Shown: positions 1 to 10,140 of the stretch, piece after piece | Layout of the letters: the number at the start of each line of letters is the position of its first letter | How positions within the stretch are numbered: the first letter of the stretch is position 1 | NCBI RefSeq assembly: GCF_016097555.1 | Contig: NC_054703.1 | Span: 39,333,761 to 39,397,760 of the forward strand | DNA from: Gigantopelta aegis | Taxonomy: Eukaryota; Mollusca; Gastropoda; Neomphalida; Peltospiridae | Reading direction: 5' to 3' | Length of the DNA: 64,000 nt | The notes under the pieces: generated by a model | Seen by the model: the letters and a program-made list of their open reading frames with translations, nothing else | What the model was told of the DNA's origin: nothing | The model's database searches: none | Translations under genes and position numbers: made by a program

Positions 1-50
<50 letters not shown>
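1..50. repeat. (GA)n microsatellite
   Basis: Uninterrupted GA dinucleotides from the window edge to base 50; the true left end lies outside the window. Confidence 0.97.
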
Positions 51-54
<4 letters not shown>

Positions 55-594
55 TGTCATTTTTCAAGATGACATATGTTTCAGAATTCACCATTCATAA
101 CTGGGTGGCTGTTCCAGCTAGGAATGTGTTTTGGTGTCAAAGAACATGAAAATAATATTTGTAAGATGATTTGGTTTAAATTTTACCCAAATTAAATAAT
201 TGGCTATTTCCTGTGTAAAAATGTTGAAAAATGGCTCTACTTTTTTTTCACCAGTTATATATCCGGTCCCATTTCCATCTCATCTGTATTAATTACCATA
301 CGAAATAAATCTACTTTCCTCTAAAATAGCTTAAATATTAGGGGTTGAAACAAAAGCCCATACGCATGATACAGAATCACAAAACAACACATTTGTTTGT
401 AAGTACATGTAGATCCTAATCCATCAACATGTGACGTTTGTGCATCCGCTCCTTGACGGGCCTAGACATCCCTGTAACTGGCTAATGTTCAACTGGTGAA
501 CTTATTAAAATCAAAATTATTCTTGGGAGTCTCGATCTATCAGACAGGTCTAATACGAATTCGCAACATCGTCCGTCACTGCCACTTTTCTCAC
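51..594. other. AT-rich intergenic, nothing recognised
   Basis: No coding, RNA or repeat signature could be supported here beyond short A/T runs. Confidence 0.5.
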
Positions 595-830
595 TCAAAC
601 TATTAAGATAACTTGCTCTCCTGTGGTCAACATACCCTCGTGCAAGTCTAATGTCGCTTCACAAGCACTAAAATGTGAGACCCACAATACATTGTCCTTG
701 ATGGGGGTCACGTACACCTGGCTCCCAAAGACCCTCTCATCCGCGGTCAATTGGACCGGGTCGACAATGGTTCCATCCATTCGCAACTCATTACCCGCCA
801 TATTGATGGAATTGTGTTTGGTTTTACTTT
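595..830 (-). mobile_element. Ty3/gypsy-type retrotransposon fossil (protease-region fragment)
   Basis: On the minus strand this stretch reads as the second half of a retroviral-type aspartic-protease region: a pattern like VYVTPIKDN, then a degenerate 'FLxxxxATLDL' block and a following 'GMLTTGE' hairpin, as in the protease/linker part of Ty3/gypsy Pol. No reverse transcriptase, integrase or LTRs are recognisable nearby. It is a short, old, broken fragment. The family call rests on pattern memory only. Confidence 0.35.
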
Positions 831-1188
831 CAATGCCATATTGTATTCGCTATCTACTCTGGACTCAACCCAGCACCCGTTACATGCACCCATGATATGT
901 GGCCAATACTCACTGGTTTAAGCCTGATGACTGGTGCATACAATTGAATCCATAGATTCCTACCTCTGAACCTCCTGTTTGTGGCCCCTGCCCTAACCGG
1001 ACAAACCGTAGGGGGTCCCTTCATCCTGTAGACTTGAATGTGTAACCTCCGCTATCCTTACATTTACCTCTATAGCTATCGCAACATCGCACCACCCACC
1101 ACTGAGCTGCCCCTAATATTCCCCATACCCCCAACAGAGGCTTACAGTACCCTGCTGTTCTATATCTATAATGTACCACCCCTGTTAA

Positions 1189-1555
1189 AGGGACACTCCC
1201 GATGTTTCCGACTAATAAAATATTTCTACGATTAAATTTACATATTAAATATATTTTCTTGTTTAGAATATCAGTATCTGTATATTCAATGTATTTCTGG
1301 TCGTCTTAATATTTGTAAGAAGCCCAAACTGGATTTTGTCTTTAAATAATTTCGTACGTACGAACAATAATATTTTAGTTCCTAAAATGAAATTTAACCC
1401 AGTACAAATATTAGAACGATCAGAAACATATTTAATATACAGTCATTAATATTTTATGCAGAAAAATATATCTGATATGTAATTACAATCGTTAAAAAGT
1501 CTGTTAGTCGAACCCTTAAATCCTTAAACATTGCAGCAAACTCAGGAATGTCCCT
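1189..1555 (-). mobile_element. TTAA-flanked MITE, family A (copy 1)
   Basis: A 367-bp non-coding element bounded by TTAA on both sides (1185-1188 and 1556-1559), with termini AGGGACA.../...TGTCCCT. The body matches a second copy at 25096-25452 in inverted orientation, including the palindrome CGTACGTACG in the middle. One terminal repeat is shortened. TTAA duplication is the hallmark of piggyBac-like and some other transposases; no transposase is encoded here. Confidence 0.8.
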
Positions 1556-1639
1556 TTAAAATGAATTTGATGGCGGAGTTCTTCTAATAGATTTGTCTTT
1601 AGCATCCCCATCGGATTTTGACTCACTGCTCACTCCCCC

Positions 1640-1922
1640 TGCGTGTGCTGTAACCTCACCGTGGTGCAGGGGTGTAACATTTTCTTTGAGAATGGCCAAT
1701 ACAGCACAAAATTGAAGTTTTGAGTAAAATTCAGTATCCGTAAAATTCTGTGATATTTGTGTTTTTGCACAGTTCATTACACTGTTTTTGTTTACGTCTT
1801 GAATTTTTATATTGATGTTGATCATCACTTTATTTATTTGCATTACCATAGTTTGACACCCAATAGCCGATATATTTTTCGTGCTGGGGTGTCGTTAAAC
1901 ATTCATTCATTCATTCATTCAC
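1640..1922 (+). mobile_element. Retroposon 3'-end repeat, family L (copy 1)
   Basis: Matches 18802-19080 in the opposite orientation over about 270 bp. Its 3' end (ACCCAATAGCCGAT, then GTGCTGGGGTGTCGTTAAAC and a CATT repeat) resembles the T1 SINE tail. It therefore looks like the 3' end of a LINE or a related SINE from which T1 tails may derive. No protein domain is recognisable. Confidence 0.6.
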
Positions 1923-1927
1923 TGCTC

Positions 1928-2140
1928 ACTCGTTCCAGCCCGTCCACCACGACTGGTATATCAAAGACCGTGGTATGTGCTTGCATGGCTGTGGGATGGT
2001 GCATATAAAAGATCCCTTGATACTAATGGGAACAAAATGTACCGGGTTTCCTCTCCAAGACTATATCTCAAATTACATCCAATAGCCGATGATTAATAAA
2101 CCGATGTGCTCTAGTGGTGTCGTCAAACAAAACAAAAGAA
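1928..2140 (+). mobile_element. SINE, 5'-truncated (core-T1)
   Basis: Starts inside the SINE body at CGTTCCAGCC, runs through the core (GACTGGTATATCAAAGACCG, ATAAAAGATCCCTTG) and ends in a full T1 tail. The tRNA-like head is absent. It abuts the CATT repeat ending the preceding retroposon. Confidence 0.9.
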
Positions 2141-2446
2141 ACTTTAAACTCACTACTCAAGTAATTCAATCAAAATTAAATGCATTTTTTCGAATTACAG
2201 AAAACGCATAAGTGATGTACTTCACCCTGCATTAAACACATTAAAAGTAGTGTGGTGGGGTTTTTTGTGTACTTTCGTCTTGACCGTAAGGCAACACCGC
2301 CCATTGTCAAACGGTCCACTGCACCTCACCTAACACCACTACCTAACTCACCATCCAACCCACCTATCCCATCTAACCCATGGACTAACAGTACTAACGG
2401 TAGTTCAGTACCTCGTCTGAGAACTTCTTTTGACGACGCATTAAAG

Positions 2447-2893
2447 GGTGTATACTACCAAATCAAATCCCATAGACGACAATAGTAACATATGCGGCTA
2501 AAACTCCTACCTGCAACGTATCAACCGACATAAACGCCACGGATATAAATACTACCACCCCTTACACTTAAAGTGAATCAGAAAAAAATGGGGGTCAAGC
2601 TGCTCGTTTCTGAGATAACGGGTAGCGTCTATGACTACCCTAGTTTCGCACAAAATTTGAGTACTTTTTTTTACAGGTACCCCATACATGTTTCAAGCAC
2701 AAGGCCACTTGACACATTGGTACTAGATGAAATAAAATTGCACATTTATTTTACCCAGATGAAACTATTATTTTTTACAACCAACACACTCACATTTATA
2801 ACCAATCACAGGACTTGTGGTGTTCACTTCTCTATCAAAAGTTGGGTGCACCTCGAACTTTGACCCAGCCGGAAGTTATTTGGTATAGTACTA
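2447..2893 (+). mobile_element. Non-autonomous element, family C (copy 1)
   Basis: Begins GGGTGTATACTACCAAATCA and ends in an inverted, imperfect version (GTTATTTGGTATAGTACTAC). The interior matches 8023-8335 closely but is about 130 bp longer. No coding capacity. It lies between a Pro/Ser/Asn-rich reading frame (2252-2446) and the SGNH-like fragment at 3070, which may once have been one gene or element. Confidence 0.65.
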
Positions 2894-2895
2894 CC

Positions 2896-2990
2896 TAAAG
2901 TCTCCCACCGCCACGAATCGCAACTCAGCGCGGGATACAAATTAAAGTCTCCCACCGCCACGAATCACAACTCAGCGCGGGATACAAATT
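2896..2990 (+). repeat. 46-47-bp tandem duplication
   Basis: The phrase AAAGTCTCCCACCGCCACGA and the following 27 bases to GCGGGATACAAATT occur twice back to back, with one difference (AATCG/AATCA). Confidence 0.95.
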
Positions 2991-3069
2991 TTCGGCAAAC
3001 AAAATTCTATCGATTTCGGCACAACATTTCGGACAAATCTCAATAGTGCTTTCCTGAAATTAAGAAACA

Positions 3070-3345
3070 TCTCTTCTCTTTGGCTCATCAAATCTCTCCA
3101 GAATGAATTTGGACAAGCATCCTGAGGTGCAAGTAAAATGTTACCCAGGCGCCATTGTTAATCACTTTCGGACCATGGCTTCAAATTATAAGGGCAAGTC
3201 TCAACCCGAAACCATTGTTCTTAGCATTGGTATCAATTTAAAAGATCAAAATCCAACCAGTGCAATAAATCAGTTGCAAAACATGATAAGCTCGATTCGG
3301 AAAATTTCCCTAGGTCAAAAATACTCTTTTTTTATCGAGCTTAAC
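3070..3345 (+). pseudogene. SGNH/GDSL-hydrolase-like domain fragment
   Basis: The open frame reads LLFGSSNLSRMNLDKHPEVQ and then a 'YPGA' block, followed 35-45 residues later by 'PETIVLSIGINLKDQNP' and a helix. In SGNH esterase-like domains the order is a GDSN-type block with the catalytic Ser, a 'PGA' strand and a 'hhhxxGxND' block. Here they appear as GSSN and GINL, so the domain seems partial: the catalytic His block is missing, because the frame runs into a MITE remnant at about 3385. Such domains occur in host esterases and as accessory domains of mobile elements. Which of these it came from cannot be decided here. Confidence 0.4.
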
Positions 3346-3384
3346 TTCCACAGAATCTTGTTTCACTCTGTTGTATCCAAATTT

Positions 3385-3480
3385 GTTCTAGGTTTGTAAA
3401 TTAGTGTCCATTGTAACGGGTTGAAACTAGAGTCTAAGTGAAAATTATGCTTTAGTGTTTAAAAACTAGGGTATGTTCCT
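3385..3480 (-). mobile_element. TTAA-MITE family A2 remnant
   Basis: Carries the family A2 terminal sequence AAAAACTAGGGTATGTTCCT immediately before TTAA (3481-3484), preceded by a decayed inverted copy of the other end (GGTTTGTAAATTAGTGTCC...). Only the ends are left. Confidence 0.65.
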
Positions 3481-3484
3481 TTAA

Positions 3485-4515
3485 AGTTAGTGTAGACGGA
3501 GCACTGATGTCATAAATATTAGATTAGTCCATTTTAAAAAGAAAAAATTAAAAACGTACTTCGCAGTGGCAACTCAATTAATTGCACATAATTTGAGGAT
3601 ATTGATTTAAAAATAAATAAATAAATAAAGGTTACCAACTAATATTTCCATTATTTATAGTTGACAATTCCGGATGGCCGCCACATTATAATACTAAAAC
3701 ATGAAATGTAATGTTTTAACTTCTAACTGAGGTGCATTCATAATATTAAGTTATTCCTATGTTTTGTATGCCACTTTTGAATTGTTTTAGTTAGTTATAA
3801 ATAATATAAATCTAATATTTATGTCAATATAACAAACACACTTTATTGAAATTCTACAAAATATTTTAGCTGTTATTTATAAATGCATAAAACTCCGTTT
3901 CCTTGCATGGAAATATTTTTAGAGAACTTTTAACAATTACCAATGTGTGTTGCTTGGCTAAATAAGGTTTATTAAACAAAGTATAAAATGCAGAATAACA
4001 TTCGAATGCAACCAGCTTCAGAAATGTATTGATATGTTACATTAGCAGAAGAAATGTTACGTATTTTACTATTGTTCATATCTGATATTTTCGTTCACAA
4101 TTCAGCATTATGACTTTATTATATACTGACCCACGTTGAAACATAACAGAATTAGTGTATATATTTGTTTCTCTGTAATACATGATCCACATTGTTATTG
4201 TGTGAGTCAGCGTGTTATTCCAAACCTAAAACAATAGTTGTATTCACAGAGTTCATAATCAGTTTATACGTCTATTACAACAATTAAAGGTACTTAATGT
4301 TTTTGTTTTGTTTTTAAAATATGGGCGTTTTCACTCATTATGGGTCAAAATGTTAATGGAAAATATAACATCACTGCATATGTAACTAAAAACAAATTTT
4401 CGTCATCACAGCCAACCAAAACAAGATCCATATTAAAAGCATAACATACAAAGCTGATTATTATTAAAAATATATCAAGGTCATATGTTCCCTAAACTGC
4501 TGTGGGTATTATTAT
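3485..4515. other. AT-rich intergenic, nothing recognised
   Basis: About 1 kb of A/T-rich DNA with no supported gene or repeat. Confidence 0.5.
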
Positions 4516-4524
4516 TTTGTTAAT

Positions 4525-4710
4525 GTTTTATTTAACGACGCACTCAACACATTTTATTTACGGTCATATCGCGTCGGACATATGGTTAAGGACTACATAG
4601 ATATTGAGAGAGGAAACCCGCTGTCGCCACTTCATACACTACTCTTTTATATGCACCATCCCACAGCAAGATAGTACATGCCACGGCCTTTGTTATACCA
4701 TTTGTGGAGA
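4525..4710 (-). mobile_element. SINE, T2 tail, 5'-truncated
   Basis: Reads, in reverse, tail (GTTTTATTTAACGACGCACT), then GGAAACCCGCTGTCGCCACT and the core up to CCACGGCCTTTG. The head is missing. Confidence 0.9.
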
Positions 4711-4799
4711 ACTGGCTGGATGTGGGTAATATAAACATCTAACTATTTTGACAATTTCTTCTCAAATGACTAATTGATACATTATGGGTCTCCATAGTT

Positions 4800-5015
4800 T
4801 GTTGGGGGCGGAGGGGGCGTACCTCATTGGTACAGAGCTCGCCTGATGCGCGATCGATCTAGGGTCGATTCCCGTCGGTAGACCCATTGGGCTATTTCTG
4901 GTGGGCCCACTGGGCGGGTTTCCTCCCTCAATATATGTGTGGTCCTTAACCATATGTCCGACGCCATTTAACCGTAAATAAAATGTGTTGAGTGCGTCGT
5001 TAAGTAAAACATTAA
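4800..5015 (+). mobile_element. SINE H1-T2 with the core deleted
   Basis: Has an H1 head (B box GGGTCGATTCC, CCCATTGGGCTATTTCT) joined directly to the T2 tail (GGTTTCCTCCCTCAATATAT ... GAGTGCGTCGTTAAG). The conserved core is absent. Confidence 0.85.
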
Positions 5016-5061
5016 AACTATATATATTACCCACAGCAATTTTAATTTTAACTTTCACAGT

Positions 5062-5215
5062 TATAACTTATATGGCGCCTGATTCAAAGTTAAGGATCAC
5101 ATAGATAACAAGAGAGGAAACCCGCTGTCGCCACTCCATGAACTGCTCTATTCGATTAATAGTAACTGATATTTTGTATGTACCATCCCACATAAAACTC
5201 ATACCACGTTACCAC
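5062..5215 (-). mobile_element. SINE fragment, T2
   Basis: Reverse-orientation T2 body (GAGAGGAAACCCGCTGTCGC) and part of the core (ATGTACCATCCCACA). Both ends are eroded. Confidence 0.75.
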
Positions 5216-5411
5216 GATTATCAGATGACATCCAGTATCTTTTTCCTTCTTTAAGGGGCGGGATTTAGGTCACTAGTAGAGGTCTCGACTGGGCTGCAAT
5301 GTATCGTAGGATCGATCGCGTGCAATGGGTTGTTGTTTTTGTTTTTGTTATTGTTATTGTTGTTTTGTTTTGTTAGGTTTTTCTTTTTTAAATAAAATGT
5401 TTTTTGTTACA

Positions 5412-5665
5412 AATTATGACCACTGGATGTCAAACATTTGGTTATTTTGACATATAGTCTTAGAGATGAAACCCGCTACATTTATCCATTAGTGGCAAGG
5501 GGTATTTTATATGCACCATCCCACTGCCAGGATAACACATACCACGGCCTTTGATATACCAGTCTTGATGCACTGGCGGGAAAGAGAAATAGCCCAATGG
5601 GCCCACGGACGGGAATCGATCCCAGACCGACGGCGTATTAAGCGAGCGCTTCACCACTCGGTCAC
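5412..5665 (-). mobile_element. SINE H1-T1
   Basis: Reverse orientation: GGATGTCAAACATTTGGTTA, the core (CACGGCCTTTGATATACCAG), B box GGAATCGATCCC and a head ending at CACTCGGTCA. The head runs straight into a poly-C tract. Confidence 0.9.
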
Positions 5666-5717
5666 CCCCCCCCCCCCCCCCCCCCCCCCACCCCCCACAC
5701 ACACACACCCCACCCCC
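5665..5717. repeat. Poly-C and CA-rich low complexity
   Basis: About 24 consecutive C, then CCCACACACACACACCCC. The length of the homopolymer is doubtful in any assembly. Confidence 0.9.
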
Positions 5718-5837
5718 GAAGATTAATCAATGAACTCCAGTGGTTCCATACACTAAACATACTTTGAAACCGATTTAAATGTATTCAGTACAGATACAGT
5801 CTGACTAACGAGTTTAACACTGGCAGACATTGGGAAT

Positions 5838-6003
5838 TAGTGTATCAAAGGTCATGGTATGTGCTATCCTGTCTGCTGGGAGGTGCATATGAAAGATCCT
5901 TTGCTGCTAATGGGCAACGTGTAGCGGATTCCCCCTGAAGACTATGCGAACAGCAGATGATTAATAAATAAACTTGTTCTAGTGGTGTCGTTAAACTAAC
6001 GAA
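5838..6003 (+). mobile_element. SINE, 5'-truncated (core-T1)
   Basis: Core GTATCAAAGGTCATGGTATG through a slightly shortened T1 tail ending GTGGTGTCGTTAAACTAACG. Confidence 0.88.
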
Positions 6004-6169
6004 ACTTTAAAAACGTTTTAAAAGCTTTCAGTACAAACAAAGTCAGCCTAACATAACAGAAACCAGGGTCAGGGTTTAACTCTGGCAGTACTTGGGTTCT
6101 CCGCCCACAGCCTTCGCCCCTTGTTTTTGTTTTTTGAAATGAGTGGGGTGGGGGAAGAAGGGGACAAAG

Positions 6170-6427
6170 GGCCTCAGTGGCGTCGTGGTTAGGCCATCGG
6201 TCTACAGGCTGGTAGGTACTGGGTTCGGATCCCATTCGAGGCATGGGATTTTTAATCCAGATACCGACTCCAAACCCTGAGTGAGTGTTCCGCAAGGCTC
6301 AATGGGTAGATATAAACCACTTACACCGACCAGTGATCCATAACTGGTTCAACAAAGGCCAATAGCCGATGATATGATAAAAAAAAAAAATCAATGTGCT
6401 CTAGTGGCGTCGTTAAATAAAACAAAC
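6170..6427 (+). mobile_element. SINE H2 joined to a T1 tail
   Basis: Full H2 head (GGCCTCAGTGGCGTCGTGG, B-box region GGGTTCGGATCCC, CCGACTCCAAACCCTGAG) up to CAACAAAGGCC. It is then joined directly to AATAGCCGATGAT, an A run and the T1 end TCGTTAAATAAAAC. Other H2 copies in the window end in T2, so this copy is a chimera or internal deletion. Confidence 0.88.
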
Positions 6428-6766
6428 TTAGCTACATAGCTACATGCTATATCATCGATTCCCCTTTCATGTACACGGTCCATAAGATGTATTTTGCGTA
6501 TACAGATTTGTTGTGTTTTTCTTATTTACTGTTACGAACAGGCAGTAGTTATCTGAAGTGTCCTTTACATATGGTTGGACTGTACATTCAGATTAACGTA
6601 TCAGTGTCAGCTACTTTGGGGAGTCAGAGGTCAGTGATAATACGTAATAAATTAGTGTCCTAAGTTCATTTCAACTACGAGTGAAGTGAAAGAGAAGGAA
6701 ATAAATTTTAACGACACCCCAGCACATTTTAAACTACATTTATTTGGTGTCTAGCGTATGGTTATT

Positions 6767-6905
6767 TAAAGTTTGTTTGTTTAACGACACCACTAGAGCA
6801 CAATGATTTATTAATCATCGGCTATTGGATGTCAAACATTTGGTAATGTTGACATATAGTCTTAGTGAGAAACCCCTGTACATTTTTCGTTAAACAAAAC
6901 AAACA
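6767..6905 (-). mobile_element. SINE T1 tail fragment
   Basis: TTTAACGACACCACTAGAGC through GGAAACC-like sequence, then directly CGTTAAACAAAACAAAC, i.e. a second tail end in the opposite orientation. Confidence 0.8.
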
Positions 6906-6929
6906 CTTTTAAAGCGGTTTTAAGCGTGA

Positions 6930-7617
6930 ATGGCATGACAAGAGAACATTGATTTATTAATCTTCCGCTATTGGATGTCGAACATCTGGTCATTGTGACA
7001 CGCAATCATCAGTGGAAAGCTGCAATGTTTTCTGTTTTTAAGCTAGAGATCTATTACATGCTCTGTCCTACACACATAGGTGTACGGACATCTGGTCATT
7101 GTGACACGCAATCATCAGTGGAAAGCTGCAATGTTTTCTGTTTTTAAGCTAGAGATCTATTACATGCTCTTTCCTACACACATAGGTGTACGGACATCTG
7201 GTCATTGTGACACGCAATCATCAGTGGAAAGATGCAATGTTTTCTGTTTTTAAGCAGAGATCTATTACATGCTCTTTCCCTACACACACAGTGTACGGAC
7301 ATCTGGGTCATTGTGACACGCAATCATCAGTGGAAAGCTGCAATGTTTTCTGTTTTTAAGCTAGAGATCTATTACATGCTCTGTCCTACACACATAGGTG
7401 TACGGACATCTGGTCATTGTGACACGCAATCATCAGTGGAAAGCTGCAATGTTTTCTGTTTTTAAGCTAGAGATCTATTACATGCTCTGTCCTACACACA
7501 TAGGTGTACGGACATCTGGTCATTGTGACACGCAATCATCAGTGGAAAGCTGCAATGTTTTCTGTTTTTAAGCTAGAGATCTATTACATGCTCTTTCCTA
7601 CACACATAGGTGTACGG
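6930..7617 (-). repeat. SINE-derived 106-bp satellite, about 6 units
   Basis: A T1 tail (AACATTGATTTATTAATCTT, CTATTGGATGTCGAACATCT) leads into about six near-identical units, 106 bp apart at 7081, 7187 and onward. Each reads GTACGGACATCTGGTCATTG ... CAATCATCAGTGGAAAG ... TACATGCTCTGTCCTACACA. The unit aligns with the SINE body in reverse (GTCATCAGAGGAAACCTGC ... TATATGCACTTTCC-CACAGACAGG), so the array grew from inside a SINE copy. Confidence 0.9.
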
Positions 7618-8020
7618 GCTCTCATTTGTGTGGGGGTGGGGGTCGGGGGTGGGGGTCGGGGGGGGGGGGGGGGGGCGGGCAGGCTAATTTTTTACCCCAA
7701 CCAGAGTAATTTTTGCCCGAATTAAACAAAAGTGCCCGAATCTAGATTACAATGTTTACTCATATTAGCAGTAATGCCAAGCAGCTATATTAGGGTTGCA
7801 AATGAGTCGCCACACATTTGTCATGGATTACTAATATTGTGGGTAAAATCATGAAAATACATGGTGAAAAGTGTTCAGGCCATCTAATTTTGCCAGAATT
7901 TCTTTATTCGTTTTGCCAGAATTTCAGGATATTCTACCGGGCTGGGGCCGGCAGTTAGCCCCCACCCCCAAACACCCCCACCCCCAAACACCCCCACCCC
8001 GCCCTCTGTCTCGTACGCTT
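7611..8020. mobile_element. Element with G-rich and C-rich arms
   Basis: Left end GTACGGGCTCTC then a G tract; right end a C-rich block then CCCTCTGTCTCGTACG, roughly inverted. The interior is AT-rich and non-coding. Likely a non-autonomous DNA transposon; its exact ends are uncertain. Confidence 0.45.
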
Positions 8021-8022
8021 GT

Positions 8023-8335
8023 GGGTGTATACTACCAAATCAAATCCCATAGACGACAATAGTAGCCTAACATATGTGGCTAAAACTCCTACCTGCAGCG
8101 TATCAATCGACATAAACGCCACGGATATAAATACTACCACCTCTCACCATTAAAGTGAATCAGAAAATATTAGGGGTCAAGCTGAGATAATGGGTAGCGT
8201 CTATGACTAACCTATAACCAACACACTCACATATATCATCAATCACACGACTTGTGTTGTTCACTTATCTATCACAATTTGGGTGCACCTTGAATTCTGA
8301 CCCAGTCTGAAGTTATTTGGTAGTAACCGTATGCC
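8023..8335 (+). mobile_element. Family C element (copy 2)
   Basis: Same start (GGGTGTATACTACCAAATCA) and end (AGTTATTTGGTAGTA) as the element at 2447, with an internal deletion. Confidence 0.7.
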
Positions 8336-8465
8336 CACCACACAGTACTGAACATACCATGGCTTTTGATATATCACTCGTGGTGCACTGGTTGGAACGG
8401 AAAAAAAGCAATCATCGAATGGGTCCTTAGACCAAAGCATCACAATCGATCGTCTCCTAACTAAA
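8335..8465 (-). mobile_element. Decayed SINE fragment
   Basis: Contains ATACCATGGCTTTTGATATA and TCGTGGTGCACTGGTTGGAA (core in reverse) and a decayed H1 head. Confidence 0.65.
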
Positions 8466-8950
8466 ATTGAAACGAACCCAGAACCTACCAAACTTAAATA
8501 TAATATTTTAAACTTGCAACATTAGTGTCTGTTAATGTGGTCTCACTGTATAACGTACTCAATACTAAGACGGTTTCAACTTATCGATAGATATGACTGA
8601 AGTTGGTATTGGATACGAATCGGGAAAAACTATTCCAAACTTCTTCTTTGGAACGTGTGTATTCGTGGATTTGAAAGACAAGTTGTAGTCTAGGTAACTT
8701 CATGTTTTAAAATGTACACTTTGTAAATTGCTGCATCCAAAACGTCAAATGGTTTGTTTAATAGATTAAAAAAGAAAAGAAAAAAACCCCACCATAACAG
8801 CCGACGTATTTTACGTGCATTCATTTCTGAAAACAATTCCAAAATTCTTCCTTGGAACGAGATCAAATAATAAGTATATTTTCTAGATACCTGAGATTCA
8901 AAAGATTAGTTTTACTCGATTTCTTTAAAACGTTCTCTATCTATTCGGCG
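8466..8950. other. Intergenic, nothing recognised
   Basis: AT-rich. Two similar short phrases (TTCCAAACTTCTTCTTTGGAACG near 8633 and TTCCAAAATTCTTCCTTGGAACG near 8836) hint at an old local duplication. Confidence 0.4.
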
Positions 8951-8952
8951 AC

Positions 8953-9190
8953 ATAGTTAAAAGTTTAACGACACCTCTAGAGCACATTGATTTATTAATT
9001 TTGACATATAGTCTTAGAAAGGAAACCCGCCTCATTGTCTTCGTTAGTAGCAAGGAATCGTTTGTATGACAGGATAGCATATACCACGATCTTTGATATA
9101 CCAGTCGTGGTGCCCTGGCTGGAAGGTGAAATAGCCCAAACTCACGGCGCATCAAGCCGGCGCGTTACCACTGGGCTACGTCCCGCCCTG
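8953..9190 (-). mobile_element. SINE H1-T1
   Basis: Reverse orientation from TTTAACGACACCTCTAGAGC to the head end CACTGGGCTACGTCCCGCCC, with small internal deletions. Confidence 0.93.
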
Positions 9191-9251
9191 GATACGAATG
9201 GAATACCTACCAGCCTTGTATAGAAGGTTAAACGTTTGTACCCAGTAGCCA

Positions 9252-9386
9252 CACAAACTCCACCACACCACACCACACCACACCACACCACACCACACCC
9301 CGACACACCCACCACACACCCTCACCCCGACACACCCACCACACCACACCACACCACACACCCACACCCCGACACACCCACCAGTC
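9252..9386. repeat. ACCAC/CACCC-rich minisatellite
   Basis: Repeated CACAC and CACCACAC units with interspersed CCCCGACACACCCACC blocks. Confidence 0.9.
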
Positions 9387-9445
9387 ATGGACGAACATAT
9401 ATAGATTTCCTTTTTGTTCTATATAAAGATAAAACTATGGCTGCC

Positions 9446-9541
9446 CCCCCCCCCCCCACACCCCCACACACACCCGAGGTTGTGACCACCCAATTAAACA
9501 TTGCACACACACACACTCACGCACTCACGCACGCACGCACG
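9446..9541. repeat. C-rich and CA microsatellite
   Basis: A poly-C tract, CACACACAC runs and ACGC repeats. Confidence 0.85.
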
Positions 9542-9566
9542 GGTCTAAAAGTATTATTAGATTGTG

Positions 9567-10135
9567 ATTCGGGACGTAGCACAGTGGTAAAGCACTTGTT
9601 TGATGAGGGGTCGGTTTGGGATCGATCCTCGTCGGTGGGCCCATTAGGCTATTTTTCGTTCCAGCCAGTGCACCACGACTGATATATCAAAGATCGTGGT
9701 ATGTGCTGTCCTGTCTGTGTGAAAGTGCATGTAAAAGATCGTGGTATGTGCTGTCCTGTCTGTGTGAAAGTGCATGTAAAAGATCGTGGTATGTGCTGTC
9801 CTGTCTGTGTGAAAGTGCATATAAAAGATCGTGGTATGTGCTGTCTTGTCTGTGTGAAAGTGCATATAAAAGATCGGGGTATGTGCTGTCCTGTCTGTGT
9901 GAAAGTGTATATAAAAGATCGTGGTATGTGCTGTCCTGTCTGTGTGAAAGTGTATATAAAAGATCGTGGTATGTGCTGTCTTGTCTGTGTGAAAGTGTAT
10001 ATAATAGATCCCTTGTTGCATTAGGAAAAATGTAGAGGATTTCCCTCGCGACACAATTACCAAATGTTTGACAACCAACAGCCGATGACTAATAAAATTA
10101 ATGTGCTCTAGTGGTGTGGTTAAACAAAACAAACA
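9567..10135 (+). mobile_element. SINE H1-T1 with a 7-fold internal core amplification
   Basis: Starts at the H1 head (GGGACGTAGCACAGTGGTAA, B box GGATCGATCC) and ends in a T1 tail at about 10130. Between 9690 and 10003 the core phrase AGATCGTGGTATGTGCTGTC plus CTGTCTGTGTGAAAGTGCAT repeats seven times with a 45-bp period. Normal copies have this phrase once. Confidence 0.95.
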
Positions 10136-10140
10136 TCTAT

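Noticed and set aside
1556-1849. A 97-codon minus-strand frame shared with 18883-19104
   Set aside because: The shared sequence is an interspersed repeat with a SINE-like tail. The frame is antisense to the repeat and differs at its end between copies.
9236-9682. A 148-codon frame of His-Thr-Pro repeats
   Set aside because: Translation of CA/CCA simple repeats running into a SINE.
9616-10132. Long frames in all directions with repeated CCPVCVKVH-like units
   Set aside because: They come from the 45-bp SINE-core array, whose period is divisible by 3. No coding signal.
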